Assembly (NCBI GenBank): GCA_009698575.1
Contig: WLPX01000016.1
Coordinates: 1 to 32,629, forward strand
Direction: 5' to 3'
DNA length: 32,629 nt
Origin: Actinomycetota bacterium
GTDB lineage: Bacteria; Actinomycetota; Actinomycetes; S36-B12; UBA5976
Both the position numbers and the translations under genes were made by a program. Each line of letters starts with the position of its first letter. The stretch's first letter is position 1. The notes under the pieces are model-generated. The model was given only the letters and a program-made list of their open reading frames with translations. It was not told the DNA's origin and did no database searches. This document shows, in pieces, positions 5,497-13,806 of the stretch.

Positions 5497-8439
5497 CTAA
5501 GCGCGTAGCCCCCGAGCCAATATGTCTAGGAAGATATCAACTTCAGCCTTACCAATAATCATTGGTGGCTTGATTTTCAAAACGTTATCAGCTGGTCCAT
5601 CGCTAGATAAGAACACACCATTTTCTCGAGCAAACTCGATCAAGTCTTTAGTGATCTGAGTACCAGGGGATTGCGAAGCGCGATCTGTGACAAATTCTAC
5701 GCCGATGAACAGTCCGCTACCACGAACATCACCAATTGATTCAATAGATTTACCAAGATCACGAACACCATTCATTAAGTAGTTACCTACATTAAGTGCA
5801 TTGCGCTGAAGTGATTCATCAACAATTACATCAAGCACGGTCTGACCGATTGCAGCAGAAACTGGATTGCCACCAAAGGTATTGAAGTATTCCATGCCAG
5901 TAATAAATGAGTTCGCAATTTCTGGCGTGGTAACTACGGCAGCTAATGGATGTCCACTGCCAAGGGGCTTGCCAATTGTCACAATGTCAGGAACCACATC
6001 ATGTAATTCAAAGCCCCAGAAAGTTTTACCCATACGACCCATGCCAATTTGCACTTCATCCGAAATGCAAAGGCCACCGGCAGCTCGAGTCGTCGCAAAA
6101 GCTTGTTTTAAGAAGCCTGGGGCAAGTGGAACTTGCCCACCTGAGCTAACAATTGATTCTGAAATAAATGCACAAAGTGGTTGATCCAAAGTTTCCAACG
6201 TTTTGGCAAAGTCAGCAGCATATTTTTCGCCCGAGCCTTCGCCTCGATGGATACCTTTATATGCATCTGGAATTGGTGCGACTCGAACGTGATCAGGACA
6301 ACCCTCGCCCCCGGGACCATTGAATTTATAAGGGCTGATGTCGACAATGCTGGTGACGTGTCCGTGATAAGCATGCTCGAGAACCATCATGCCTTTGGCT
6401 TTGGTGTGCGTTCTGGCTAACCGCAGCGCTAGATCGTTAGCTTCACTGCCGCTATTAACAAAGAACACAACGCTTAATGGATCTGGCAAAGTTCCAGCCA
6501 GGGCTCGGGCATATTCAATTGCGTTTTGATTGTAATAGCGAGTATTGGTGTTTAACGTAAGCATTTGCTTATGGGCAGCAGCAACCACGCGGGGATGGCT
6601 ATGTCCTAGGTGAGCAACGTTATTTACCAAGTCCAGATACTTGCCTCCGGCACGGTCATATAGATATGCACCTTTACCGCTAACAATTTCCAGGTGCTTT
6701 TGGAAATTCAGGCTAAGCGCACGCGATAAAACAACTTCGCGTTCTTGGGCCAAAGTTTCGGTTTTCATGTGGGCGTGAACATCAGTGCCTTCAGGAATGC
6801 GCAGAATTAAGTTTGGATTCGGGCACATACTGCGCCAAACCGGTAATTCACTAACGGCAGCTACGCCCCAAATGTCATGGGCCATATCGCATAAATCCAT
6901 GATGATTTGGAAATGAGTGTGTGGTGGCCAGCCAACATTTACTTCCTCAGTACCCATAGTGGCGATTTGCTGACCGGCTTTGATTTCCTTGCCAACCGAA
7001 AGGCCATCTAATGATGCGCGCGAAAGGTGCGCGTAAAGCGTATGGAATTTAACGCCCTGATCTGTTTGATGTTCCAGGACAATCATCGGACCATTGTCTA
7101 GATGAGCTGTGTTGTCATGGAATAGGAAAACTTTGCCATCAAGGGCTGCATAAACCGGAGTGCCAGCGGGAGCAAATAAGTCAACGGCTAAGTGAACAGT
7201 GCGAGATTCTTTACCTTCGTCAACAAAGAAATCTGATTCATAAACGTTGCGATCTTCGCAGTAATGGCCAATTGCAACATCAGCGCCGGTCGATTTCATC
7301 TCAGCTTCAATAGCTTCCCACGAGCGAGCAATATTCTTGTTCTCACCTGACCAGTCCAACCAGATTTTCTTGGCATCTGCAAACGGTGGCATAACAACAT
7401 CAGAAATCTTGGCATCTGTTGTTGCTAGCCATTGCCGAACATGGCGACTGTCTGGATGCGCTTCGTAACCACAGGCATTTCGCAACCGGTAATGAGACAA
7501 GCGATCAGAGACTGAAGTCAAAGCGGGTAACAGCGAGCGGAAGAAATCCTGGGAGATCGATAGGTATTCATTCCCAGGATCTGCAGCTAGTTGCTTGTGG
7601 GCCATAACAACACTTGTTGCTACTCGCAAACAAATTAGATCAAACAAAACTTCAAGTTCGTCAGCCGATAACGCCGAAACTTCGTGATAGCCGCGCACGA
7701 TTGAATAGATACTGGCAACTGGATCATTAGCATCTAGTTGATACGCGCAACCAACGGCCAACCCGCATACCCGCGGAGCATAAATCAAATCACCGAAATC
7801 AATAAGTCCAGAAACTGCTCCATTGGAAACGACTACGTTGTTGTCATTGGCATCGTTATGGATTAGCTGATGGGGTAGTGCCAATACTTTTGCAAGCGTC
7901 GCATTAGTAATCCGATCAAATATTGTGGAAACTTGGTCGCGAAGTTCGACATCTTTGATAAGCGCAATGTCAGCAACTAATTCGCTTGCTTGCAGCGCAT
8001 TCCAGCCAAATGGTTTGTCCAATGTAGTTCGAAAATCAGCGCAATCAACTCCTGCCAATTTCAAATCAACGGTTGCGATTAATCGGCCAAGCTGAGCTTT
8101 TTGGTTTTCACCGATTCCTTGTGACTGCGACCATAAATCACCATCAATCCAATTGAGCATTCGAGCAAATTTGCCATCACCGATTTCCACCAAAAGTTCT
8201 CCGGATAAGGATGGAATAGTCATTGGAGTCTGAAATTTAACAAGCTGCTCGAGTGTGGATAGGGCAGATTGCTGGATTTGTATCTGCGAAACTTCATCGG
8301 CACTGTGAATCTTAAGCACGTACTTTCCGGTCTCGGTGGTCACTAAGAAGTTAGGATTTCGCTCACCAGCCAAAACTTTAATTTCGCCAGACTTCTTAAA
8401 GAATTTTTCTGCTACTTCACGGGCTAATTCGAGTTCCAT
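5497..8439 (-). CDS. Three-domain fusion: APH-like kinase, M23 peptidase, class III aminotransferase (980 aa)
   Basis: Residues 1-310 form an aminoglycoside/choline-kinase-like domain with the catalytic loop HNDANDNN (194-201) and metal Asp214 in IDFGD. Residues about 395-530 look like an M23 (LytM) domain with HLAVD (416-420), HTLYAH (466-471) and PPHTHF (505-510). Residues 560-980 are a class III PLP aminotransferase with GSEAND near 664, DEVQIG at 795-800 and the Schiff-base Lys824 in TIGKPLGSG. The same architecture is annotated in many proteobacteria and actinobacteria, and the aminotransferase part resembles phosphoethanolamine/phospho-hydroxylysine phospho-lyases. A kinase making a phospho-amine that the PLP domain then cleaves is a plausible inference. 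All key residues are intact; the substrate is unknown. Confidence 0.9.
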   Translation of the reverse strand: MELELAREVAEKFFKKSGEIKVLAGERNPNFLVTTETGKYVLKIHSADEVSQIQIQQSALSTLEQLVKFQTPMTIPSLSGELLVEIGDGKFARMLNWIDGDLWSQSQGIGENQKAQLGRLIATVDLKLAGVDCADFRTTLDKPFGWNALQASELVADIALIKDVELRDQVSTIFDRITNATLAKVLALPHQLIHNDANDNNVVVSNGAVSGLIDFGDLIYAPRVCGLAVGCAYQLDANDPVASIYSIVRGYHEVSALSADELEVLFDLICLRVATSVVMAHKQLAADPGNEYLSISQDFFRSLLPALTSVSDRLSHYRLRNACGYEAHPDSRHVRQWLATTDAKISDVVMPPFADAKKIWLDWSGENKNIARSWEAIEAEMKSTGADVAIGHYCEDRNVYESDFFVDEGKESRTVHLAVDLFAPAGTPVYAALDGKVFLFHDNTAHLDNGPMIVLEHQTDQGVKFHTLYAHLSRASLDGLSVGKEIKAGQQIATMGTEEVNVGWPPHTHFQIIMDLCDMAHDIWGVAAVSELPVWRSMCPNPNLILRIPEGTDVHAHMKTETLAQEREVVLSRALSLNFQKHLEIVSGKGAYLYDRAGGKYLDLVNNVAHLGHSHPRVVAAAHKQMLTLNTNTRYYNQNAIEYARALAGTLPDPLSVVFFVNSGSEANDLALRLARTHTKAKGMMVLEHAYHGHVTSIVDISPYKFNGPGGEGCPDHVRVAPIPDAYKGIHRGEGSGEKYAADFAKTLETLDQPLCAFISESIVSSGGQVPLAPGFLKQAFATTRAAGGLCISDEVQIGMGRMGKTFWGFELHDVVPDIVTIGKPLGSGHPLAAVVTTPEIANSFITGMEYFNTFGGNPVSAAIGQTVLDVIVDESLQRNALNVGNYLMNGVRDLGKSIESIGDVRGSGLFIGVEFVTDRASQSPGTQITKDLIEFARENGVFLSSDGPADNVLKIKPPMIIGKAEVDIFLDILARGLRA

Positions 8440-8520
8440 GCCTAAATGGTATCGAAACTATGGTTTGAGGATCTGGCAGGTTACGCAATAAATCACCAAT
8501 AGATAGGGCAAACTGAAAAC

Positions 8521-8859
8521 ATGGCTAGCGATGAGATCGACGAAGTCCTGGAGCCAAGTGACCCTCACGAAAAATTTTGGCGCTATTTCATCTATTTCGG
8601 AATTTTGTTCTGCTTTGTGATGACTTACTTCCAGTACACCCGAGCCGTAAGTGGCAATCAACGAAGTTGGACTTATGTATTTGAATGGCCATTCCTAGGA
8701 GGCATTGGCATTTGGATGATTTGGCGGGTTAGAAAAGAGATACTGAATCCGACAGATTTTACTCAGGACCTAGACGATCCCAATGACATCGAACTCAGAA
8801 ACTGGAAACTTCACGTTCAGCGCCTGGAAGCTGAACAAAATAATCAAAAAGAAATCTAA
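8521..8859 (+). CDS. Small membrane protein (112 aa)
   Basis: I do not recognise the family. An acidic N-terminus (DEIDEVLEPSDPHEKFWR) precedes a membrane segment (YFIYFGILFCFVMTYFQY, about 24-41) and a second one (FEWPFLGGIGIWMIWRV, about 54-70). A charged C-terminal helix rich in Asp, Glu and Gln follows. The stop overlaps the stop of the convergent CtaG gene by 4 bases. Its place between the fusion gene and the oxidase block gives no firm clue to function. Confidence 0.7.
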   Translation: MASDEIDEVLEPSDPHEKFWRYFIYFGILFCFVMTYFQYTRAVSGNQRSWTYVFEWPFLGGIGIWMIWRVRKEILNPTDFTQDLDDPNDIELRNWKLHVQRLEAEQNNQKEI

Positions 8860-9668
8860 TTATTTCGTAAGTCTTGAGCTGCATTCTCAGCAAAAATTTC
8901 AGCATTAATTCGTTCGCCAGCTAGCTTTTCACTTTCAAACCAACGTTGCACCGCAAGAGCAATCCAAATTGAGTCAACAATCATGCTCATCGACCACATG
9001 AGCGCTCCGGCTAGCTGTTGCTGGCCCAATAGGGAGTCAATGTTGTTGCCGAATAAGAAGCCTGGATACACGATGTGATTCTGTATATATATAAAGAATC
9101 CGATCATGGTTTCCGGAATCATCATAAAGAAAAGAGACATTATTCTTAGGGCGAAGGAAAAGTTTCGTTTTTCAACCTGCAGAATCGGATAGAAGTAGAG
9201 GGCCGAAACAGCCGGTAAAACCAGAGCCTGCATAAGTCGAGGACCAATTGAGTTGCTATAAGTCCAGTTAACAAATCCCGGTAAATGAATTGCGATTAGT
9301 ACTGATACAAAAATTATCCAGCCAAAAATTGGATATTGGAAAACCTTTTTTGCGAGAACCGCAATATCACTTGCCAGGGCATTTGACGACTTTAGCTGAG
9401 GCATCGATAGTTGAGGTTTCCCAATAAGAACTAGGGGAACCGCAACCATCATGATGGCAAGCTGGGACATCATGTGCACCGATAAATTTGCCCCACTTAA
9501 TTTGGCTAGGGGATCGCAGACACAAATCAGCCAGGTAGTTGCCCCAATTAAAAAGCAAGCCTTCTCAAGCCTGGAGCGATTCAATTCCCTTGACTGCAAC
9601 AGGTATCGCTGGACTTGAAAACCCCAAAGCAGTAGGAAAATTGCGTCTAAAGCAATAGCGACGGTCAT
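8856..9668 (-). CDS. ctaG: caa3-type CtaG cytochrome oxidase assembly protein (270 aa)
   Basis: This is a polytopic membrane protein with about seven segments. SVHMMSQLAIMMVAVPLVLIGKPQ is the conserved His-containing helix of the caa3_CtaG family, and a second His (QNHIVYPGFLF) sits between later helices. CtaG proteins help insert copper into haem-copper oxidases. The gene is divergent from the cupredoxin/oxidase operon, with 175 bases between them that should contain both promoters. A second CtaG domain lies at the end of that operon, so the locus has two CtaG modules. Confidence 0.85.
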   Translation of the reverse strand: MTVAIALDAIFLLLWGFQVQRYLLQSRELNRSRLEKACFLIGATTWLICVCDPLAKLSGANLSVHMMSQLAIMMVAVPLVLIGKPQLSMPQLKSSNALASDIAVLAKKVFQYPIFGWIIFVSVLIAIHLPGFVNWTYSNSIGPRLMQALVLPAVSALYFYPILQVEKRNFSFALRIMSLFFMMIPETMIGFFIYIQNHIVYPGFLFGNNIDSLLGQQQLAGALMWSMSMIVDSIWIALAVQRWFESEKLAGERINAEIFAENAAQDLRNN

Positions 9669-9843
9669 ATCTCAGTAAATCGCATTATTTGAGGGAATAT
9701 TTGTTCATGAAAGGATTGCCTCGATTCCCTGGCTAATTTTCCATTGCCTATTGACTATTTATCCGAAATGCCAAGATTTTAGGAAATTCCGTACATCGAG
9801 ATCTATTAGGAGTACGTTGGCAATAACTTAAGGATGACTCGGC
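9669..9843. promoter_or_regulatory. Divergent promoter region of the oxidase block
   Basis: This 175-base gap separates the start of ctaG on the minus strand from the cupredoxin start on the plus strand. I see an AT-rich stretch with TTGACT near 9752 as a possible plus-strand -35 element, but no convincing -10 partner. AAGGA lies 9 bases before the ATG at 9844. No riboswitch or clear operator was found. Confidence 0.4.
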
Positions 9844-10533
9844 ATGGCGGTTAAACGAATATTAAGTTCAGTGGCGATATTTGCTATCGCATTGGCCTTC
9901 GTAGGCCTAGTTGCAAGTTACGCAATGGGTAAGTCCAAAGAACCAGAATTAATTGCTGCAACGCCCATGGGCACGGTAACTACGTCTCAGGGCGAAATGC
10001 AACACGTAGCTTTTGAGCTAAATACCTACCCGGATAGTGAAGTGCCGGAAAATTTCAATAATGATCACACGGATCATGCCGATTGGGTTAGTTATGGCCC
10101 ATCTACACGATTGGAAGTCCCTGCCAATTCACTAGTCACAATCACCATCACAAACTATGACGGTGGTGAAGTGCTTAATAACACTTACTTCAAGGATGTA
10201 GTCGGTGTTGAGGGTACGGCCATGCTAAATGGCAAACCTTTCACATCCGTACCACCAGATCACGTGGGTCATACATTCACGTTGCGCCCAGCTCCCGTGA
10301 ACAAAAATTCGGAATTATTTGTTAGCGTGCCGCTGCTAGCTGTTCCAGAAGCTGATATGCCTGAAGAAGGGTATACAGATTCACCAAATGTAATTACGTT
10401 CTCGTTCATAGTTGGTGAGGCCGGGGAATACATCTGGAATTGCGAGTATCCATGTGGTGACGGCACATACGCCAAGTTTGGAAATGCAATGTCAGCGGAT
10501 CGCTGGATGTCCGGAACGTTGTCAGTCGTATGA
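9844..10533 (+). CDS. Membrane-anchored cupredoxin with a CuA-like C-x3-C motif (229 aa)
   Basis: Residues 8-28 are a signal or membrane anchor, followed by an extracytoplasmic cupredoxin fold. Candidate copper ligands are His143 in DHVGHTF, Cys200 and Cys204 in NCEYPCGDG, and Met216 in FGNAM. The C-x3-C pair and Met correspond to CuA of oxidase subunit II, but the second His (CGLNH in subunit II) has no counterpart, and a longer loop stands in its place. The N-terminal part also has NDHTDHADW. The gene overlaps subunit II by 4 bases, and no cytochrome c gene is present in the operon, so a role as electron donor or extra copper subunit is a reasonable inference. Confidence 0.85.
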   Translation: MAVKRILSSVAIFAIALAFVGLVASYAMGKSKEPELIAATPMGTVTTSQGEMQHVAFELNTYPDSEVPENFNNDHTDHADWVSYGPSTRLEVPANSLVTITITNYDGGEVLNNTYFKDVVGVEGTAMLNGKPFTSVPPDHVGHTFTLRPAPVNKNSELFVSVPLLAVPEADMPEEGYTDSPNVITFSFIVGEAGEYIWNCEYPCGDGTYAKFGNAMSADRWMSGTLSVV

Positions 10534-11303
10534 GTACCAAGGAGCGCACCCGCGGCAGTATCGGTGAATTTATTCGCCGACCATATGTCAGGCACATATT
10601 TGTAATCTGGGTATTTGTAACGATCGCTATCGCGTTGTTTGCGCCAGTTCAGTCTCGTTTGATGGGAAATTCAGCATCTCTTGAAATGGATGTTGTAAAA
10701 GAGACGATGACTATTTTCACTTTCTGGTCAGCACCAGTTGCTGGACTCGTGATATCTATTGCGCTATACAGCTTGTTCGGATGGCGCAGTAAGGGTGACG
10801 CAGCTCCAACCGAGGATGGCTCGCCAATGCGAAGCAACTCTAAAGTTGTAGTCGGATGGCTCGTTGGATCGAGTATTTTGTGCGTCATGCTTTTGGTCTG
10901 GGGATTAGCAGCCATGAGTGAGTCTCATAACGGATCAGACCCAGCAGAAGTTCATACCGTTAACGTAGTTGGAAACCAATGGGTTTGGAATTTTGACTAT
11001 AAGGATGACGGCAACTTCAGCACTCCAGTGCTCTACCTTCCAGTTGATGAACCTGTCATGTTTAACATCACTTCAGTTGACGTAATTCACTCATTTTGGA
11101 TCGTTGAGATGGGCGTAAAGATGGACGCCAATCCACATGAAACTACGCATATGCGAGTAACTCCGACTGAATTAGGGGTCTTTAATATTCGCTGCGCAGA
11201 ACTCTGCGGGTTAAATCACAGCGCGATGTTTACCAAGGTTCACGTTGTTAGTAAAAGTGATTACAAAGCCTGGGTTGATTCCATGAAGGGAAGTGCCCAA
11301 TGA
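10530..11303 (+). CDS. ctaC: Cytochrome c oxidase subunit II with CuA site (257 aa)
   Basis: The CuA ligands are all present: His187 (VIHSFW), Cys222, Glu224, Cys226, His230 and Met233 (CAELCGLNHSAM). The aromatic electron-entry patch WVWNFDY lies at 151-157. Three hydrophobic segments are seen at about 20-40, 60-84 and 106-128, one more than the usual two for mature subunit II. No C-terminal cytochrome c domain is fused. It overlaps subunit I by 4 bases. The start is fixed by the ATGA overlap with the cupredoxin gene. Confidence 0.95.
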   Translation: MSTKERTRGSIGEFIRRPYVRHIFVIWVFVTIAIALFAPVQSRLMGNSASLEMDVVKETMTIFTFWSAPVAGLVISIALYSLFGWRSKGDAAPTEDGSPMRSNSKVVVGWLVGSSILCVMLLVWGLAAMSESHNGSDPAEVHTVNVVGNQWVWNFDYKDDGNFSTPVLYLPVDEPVMFNITSVDVIHSFWIVEMGVKMDANPHETTHMRVTPTELGVFNIRCAELCGLNHSAMFTKVHVVSKSDYKAWVDSMKGSAQ

Positions 11304-13180
11304 GTAGCGTTGCCCACAAAAAAAGTAAAGGAATAATGCGGAAGTTAAATGCATTTACTGGCATTGCCTTCGGCCTATTACTTGGATTTACTGTTAATTA
11401 CCTCGCACGTAAATATCTAGCGCAAGGCGAAGATTTTCCGTTCTATGGTGACCAGGTAATAATTTCCACAATGCTTGCTTGGGCACTTGGCTTCATGATC
11501 GGAGTCGGAGCTTTTGTTGGCCCTTATAGATGGTTAATGAACCGCGACCTTTCCTACGAAGATCAAATGTGGCTAGCTGGAAAAGATGCTGGAACTGCTA
11601 GATATTTTCGTTTCACGACAGATCATAAAGTCGTTGGAATTCAGTACTTGATCATGACCATGGTGCTACTTGGCGTTGGTGGCACATTGGCGATGATGAT
11701 CAGAACTCAACTTTCGATGCCAAACAACCACTTCATAAATCACTCCATGTATAACTCATTTGTTGGGTTACATGGAATCATAATGATTATCGCCACAATC
11801 ATTATGGTGACCGGTCCATTTGGTAACTTCATTTTGCCAATCATGATTGGCGCCAGAGACATGGCATTCCCGCGTTTAAACGCGTTAAGTTTCTGGTTGA
11901 TTTTTGCTGCAGTTCCGATCCTGTTAGCTGCACCATTTCTAGGCGGAATTTCTACAGGTTGGACTGCTTACGCGCCTCTTTCCACTCAGGCTCCTCCTGG
12001 TATGGACGCCTACATAATCACGATCATTATTTTTGCAGTATCAAGTGCAGTTGCTGGAGCCAACATCACGACGACTGCAGTAACTATGCGCGCACGCGGC
12101 ATGACTTGGGATCGGACACCGATTTTCGTTTATGGCGCAGTTGCTAGCGTGGGCGTAGCTATTCCGGCATTCCCAATGTTTATGGCTTCGCAAATTTTCT
12201 CTGGCCTGGACCGAGCAATGGGCGCATCTTTCTACGATGCAACTAACGGTGGCAGTGGCTGGCTATACGCAAACTTATTCTGGCTAATGGGTCACCCAGA
12301 GGTGTACGTAATTTTGCTTCCGGCACTTGTCGCTTTACTTGAGATAGTTCCAGTATTTAGTCGATCACCACTATTTAGCTTCAATGCAGCGGTAGCTGGA
12401 ATCGTAGGTATTACTGGGCTAAGTGTTTTGGTTTGGGCTCACCATATGTATGCATCCGGCTGGGCACCTAATCTAAATGCGCCATTCATGCTTACAACAG
12501 AAATTATATCAATCCCAACGGGTCTGTTGTTCTTAGTTTTCATCGGAACCATCTGGCGCGGAAATATCTGGGTCAGGTTACCGATGATTGCGGTTTACGC
12601 AGTACTTTGGAATTTCTTGATCGGTGGAATCACTGGAATTTATCTTTCAGATGTTCCGGCTGACATGGCCCTTCACGGCTCGATGTATGTAACAGCGCAT
12701 TTCCATTACACGTTGATGGGCGCAGGACTTACTGGCATGATCGGCGCAACTGCTTATTGGTTCCCTAAGATGACCGGGCGCATGTTGAATGAAAAGATTG
12801 CCACCCCAGCATTCTTGATCATGCAGCTTGGCTTCCAGGTGACTTTCTTTGGAATGTTCTTGGTCGGTCTGCAAGGACAGCCACGCCGAGTAGCAATGTA
12901 TGACATTTTGTTTGCCAATGGAAACAAAATTTCTACTATGGGTGCCTACACAATTTTCTTTGGAGCACTAATAATGCTCGTGACGATTATTGATTCATGG
13001 CGACATGGGGAAGTGGCGCCAGCTAATCCTTGGGGCTCTCAGACTCTGGAATGGAAAGTGCCAAACCCAATTCCGCTGGAAAATTTCTTAGTGCCACCTG
13101 TGGTAACTGGAGATCCATATCAATTTGGTAAGCCTGATATTTATGACCTTGGCGCTGACAAAGAAAAAGTTGAGGTGTAG
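11300..13180 (+). CDS. ctaD: Haem-copper oxidase subunit I, K-pathway lysine replaced (626 aa)
   Basis: Low-spin haem ligands are His158 (VGLHG) and His469, the a3 ligand is His467 (TAHFHY), and CuB ligands are His332 (GHPEVY), His381 and His382 (WAHHMY). The cross-link Tyr336 and D-pathway residues Asp187 (GARDMAFPR) and Glu334 are present, as is Arg529-Arg530. In the K-pathway helix the motif is TTEIISIPTGLL: where A-type enzymes have PTG-I/V-K, this protein has Leu410, and a Glu (401) follows the conserved Thr400. An N-terminal extension of about 90 residues adds two membrane segments. The C-terminal NPWGSQTLEWKVPNPIP is typical of subunit I. Confidence 0.95.
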   Translation: MSSVAHKKSKGIMRKLNAFTGIAFGLLLGFTVNYLARKYLAQGEDFPFYGDQVIISTMLAWALGFMIGVGAFVGPYRWLMNRDLSYEDQMWLAGKDAGTARYFRFTTDHKVVGIQYLIMTMVLLGVGGTLAMMIRTQLSMPNNHFINHSMYNSFVGLHGIIMIIATIIMVTGPFGNFILPIMIGARDMAFPRLNALSFWLIFAAVPILLAAPFLGGISTGWTAYAPLSTQAPPGMDAYIITIIIFAVSSAVAGANITTTAVTMRARGMTWDRTPIFVYGAVASVGVAIPAFPMFMASQIFSGLDRAMGASFYDATNGGSGWLYANLFWLMGHPEVYVILLPALVALLEIVPVFSRSPLFSFNAAVAGIVGITGLSVLVWAHHMYASGWAPNLNAPFMLTTEIISIPTGLLFLVFIGTIWRGNIWVRLPMIAVYAVLWNFLIGGITGIYLSDVPADMALHGSMYVTAHFHYTLMGAGLTGMIGATAYWFPKMTGRMLNEKIATPAFLIMQLGFQVTFFGMFLVGLQGQPRRVAMYDILFANGNKISTMGAYTIFFGALIMLVTIIDSWRHGEVAPANPWGSQTLEWKVPNPIPLENFLVPPVVTGDPYQFGKPDIYDLGADKEKVEV

Positions 13181-13182
13181 CA

Positions 13183-13788
13183 ATGACCGCTGTAACTGAA
13201 CATCACGCTGAATCTGGCCATCATGAAGCTCCTGAAGCTATAAGTCGTCGCGACCGCATGGGCGTGCTCCTGCTTATTTTTGCTGACGCTGCATTTGTTG
13301 GGGCTTTGGTCTTTACCTGGTTTTACTTGCGGACCTTGAATCAAGGCGGCAATTGGATTCCTAAGGACGTTGAAGTTGCCGCATCAAGTCAAAGTTGGAT
13401 CGTTACTGGCGTAGCCGGCGTAAGTGCAGCTTTGATGTACTTAGGTTTGGTGGCAGTGAGAAAAGGTAAAGTAAAGCAATTACTTACATTTGCATTGCTA
13501 GCTTTAGTTGTAATAATCGCTGACTTATATCTGCAGATTCAGGCGCTTGATAGTTTTCCGTTCACTATAAAAAATGGATCATATGCTTCGACTATGTTCG
13601 CGCTAGCTGGCGCAAACATCTTCCACCTTGGACTAACGATTTTCCTAGGAATTGGCATTGTGAATCGGATTCGTATGGGCCGTTATTCGCAGGATGACCA
13701 CGGTCATGTTCGTGAAGTTACTTATTGGTGGATCTGGGTAGCTGTAGCATCTCTAATTACTTCATTTGCGACTATGTATACCTACTAA
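13183..13788 (+). CDS. ctaE: Cytochrome c oxidase subunit III (201 aa)
   Basis: Five membrane segments and the C-terminal NIFHLGLTIFLGIGIVNRIRMGRY followed by TYWWIWVA are the subunit III pattern. The N-terminus is His-rich (EHHAESGHHE), which could bind metal. Length (201 residues) is normal for the short, five-helix bacterial form. It starts 2 bases after the subunit I stop and completes the II-I-III order of this operon. Confidence 0.93.
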   Translation: MTAVTEHHAESGHHEAPEAISRRDRMGVLLLIFADAAFVGALVFTWFYLRTLNQGGNWIPKDVEVAASSQSWIVTGVAGVSAALMYLGLVAVRKGKVKQLLTFALLALVVIIADLYLQIQALDSFPFTIKNGSYASTMFALAGANIFHLGLTIFLGIGIVNRIRMGRYSQDDHGHVREVTYWWIWVAVASLITSFATMYTY

Positions 13789-13806
13789 TTTCGAATAGCA
13801 TTAGGG

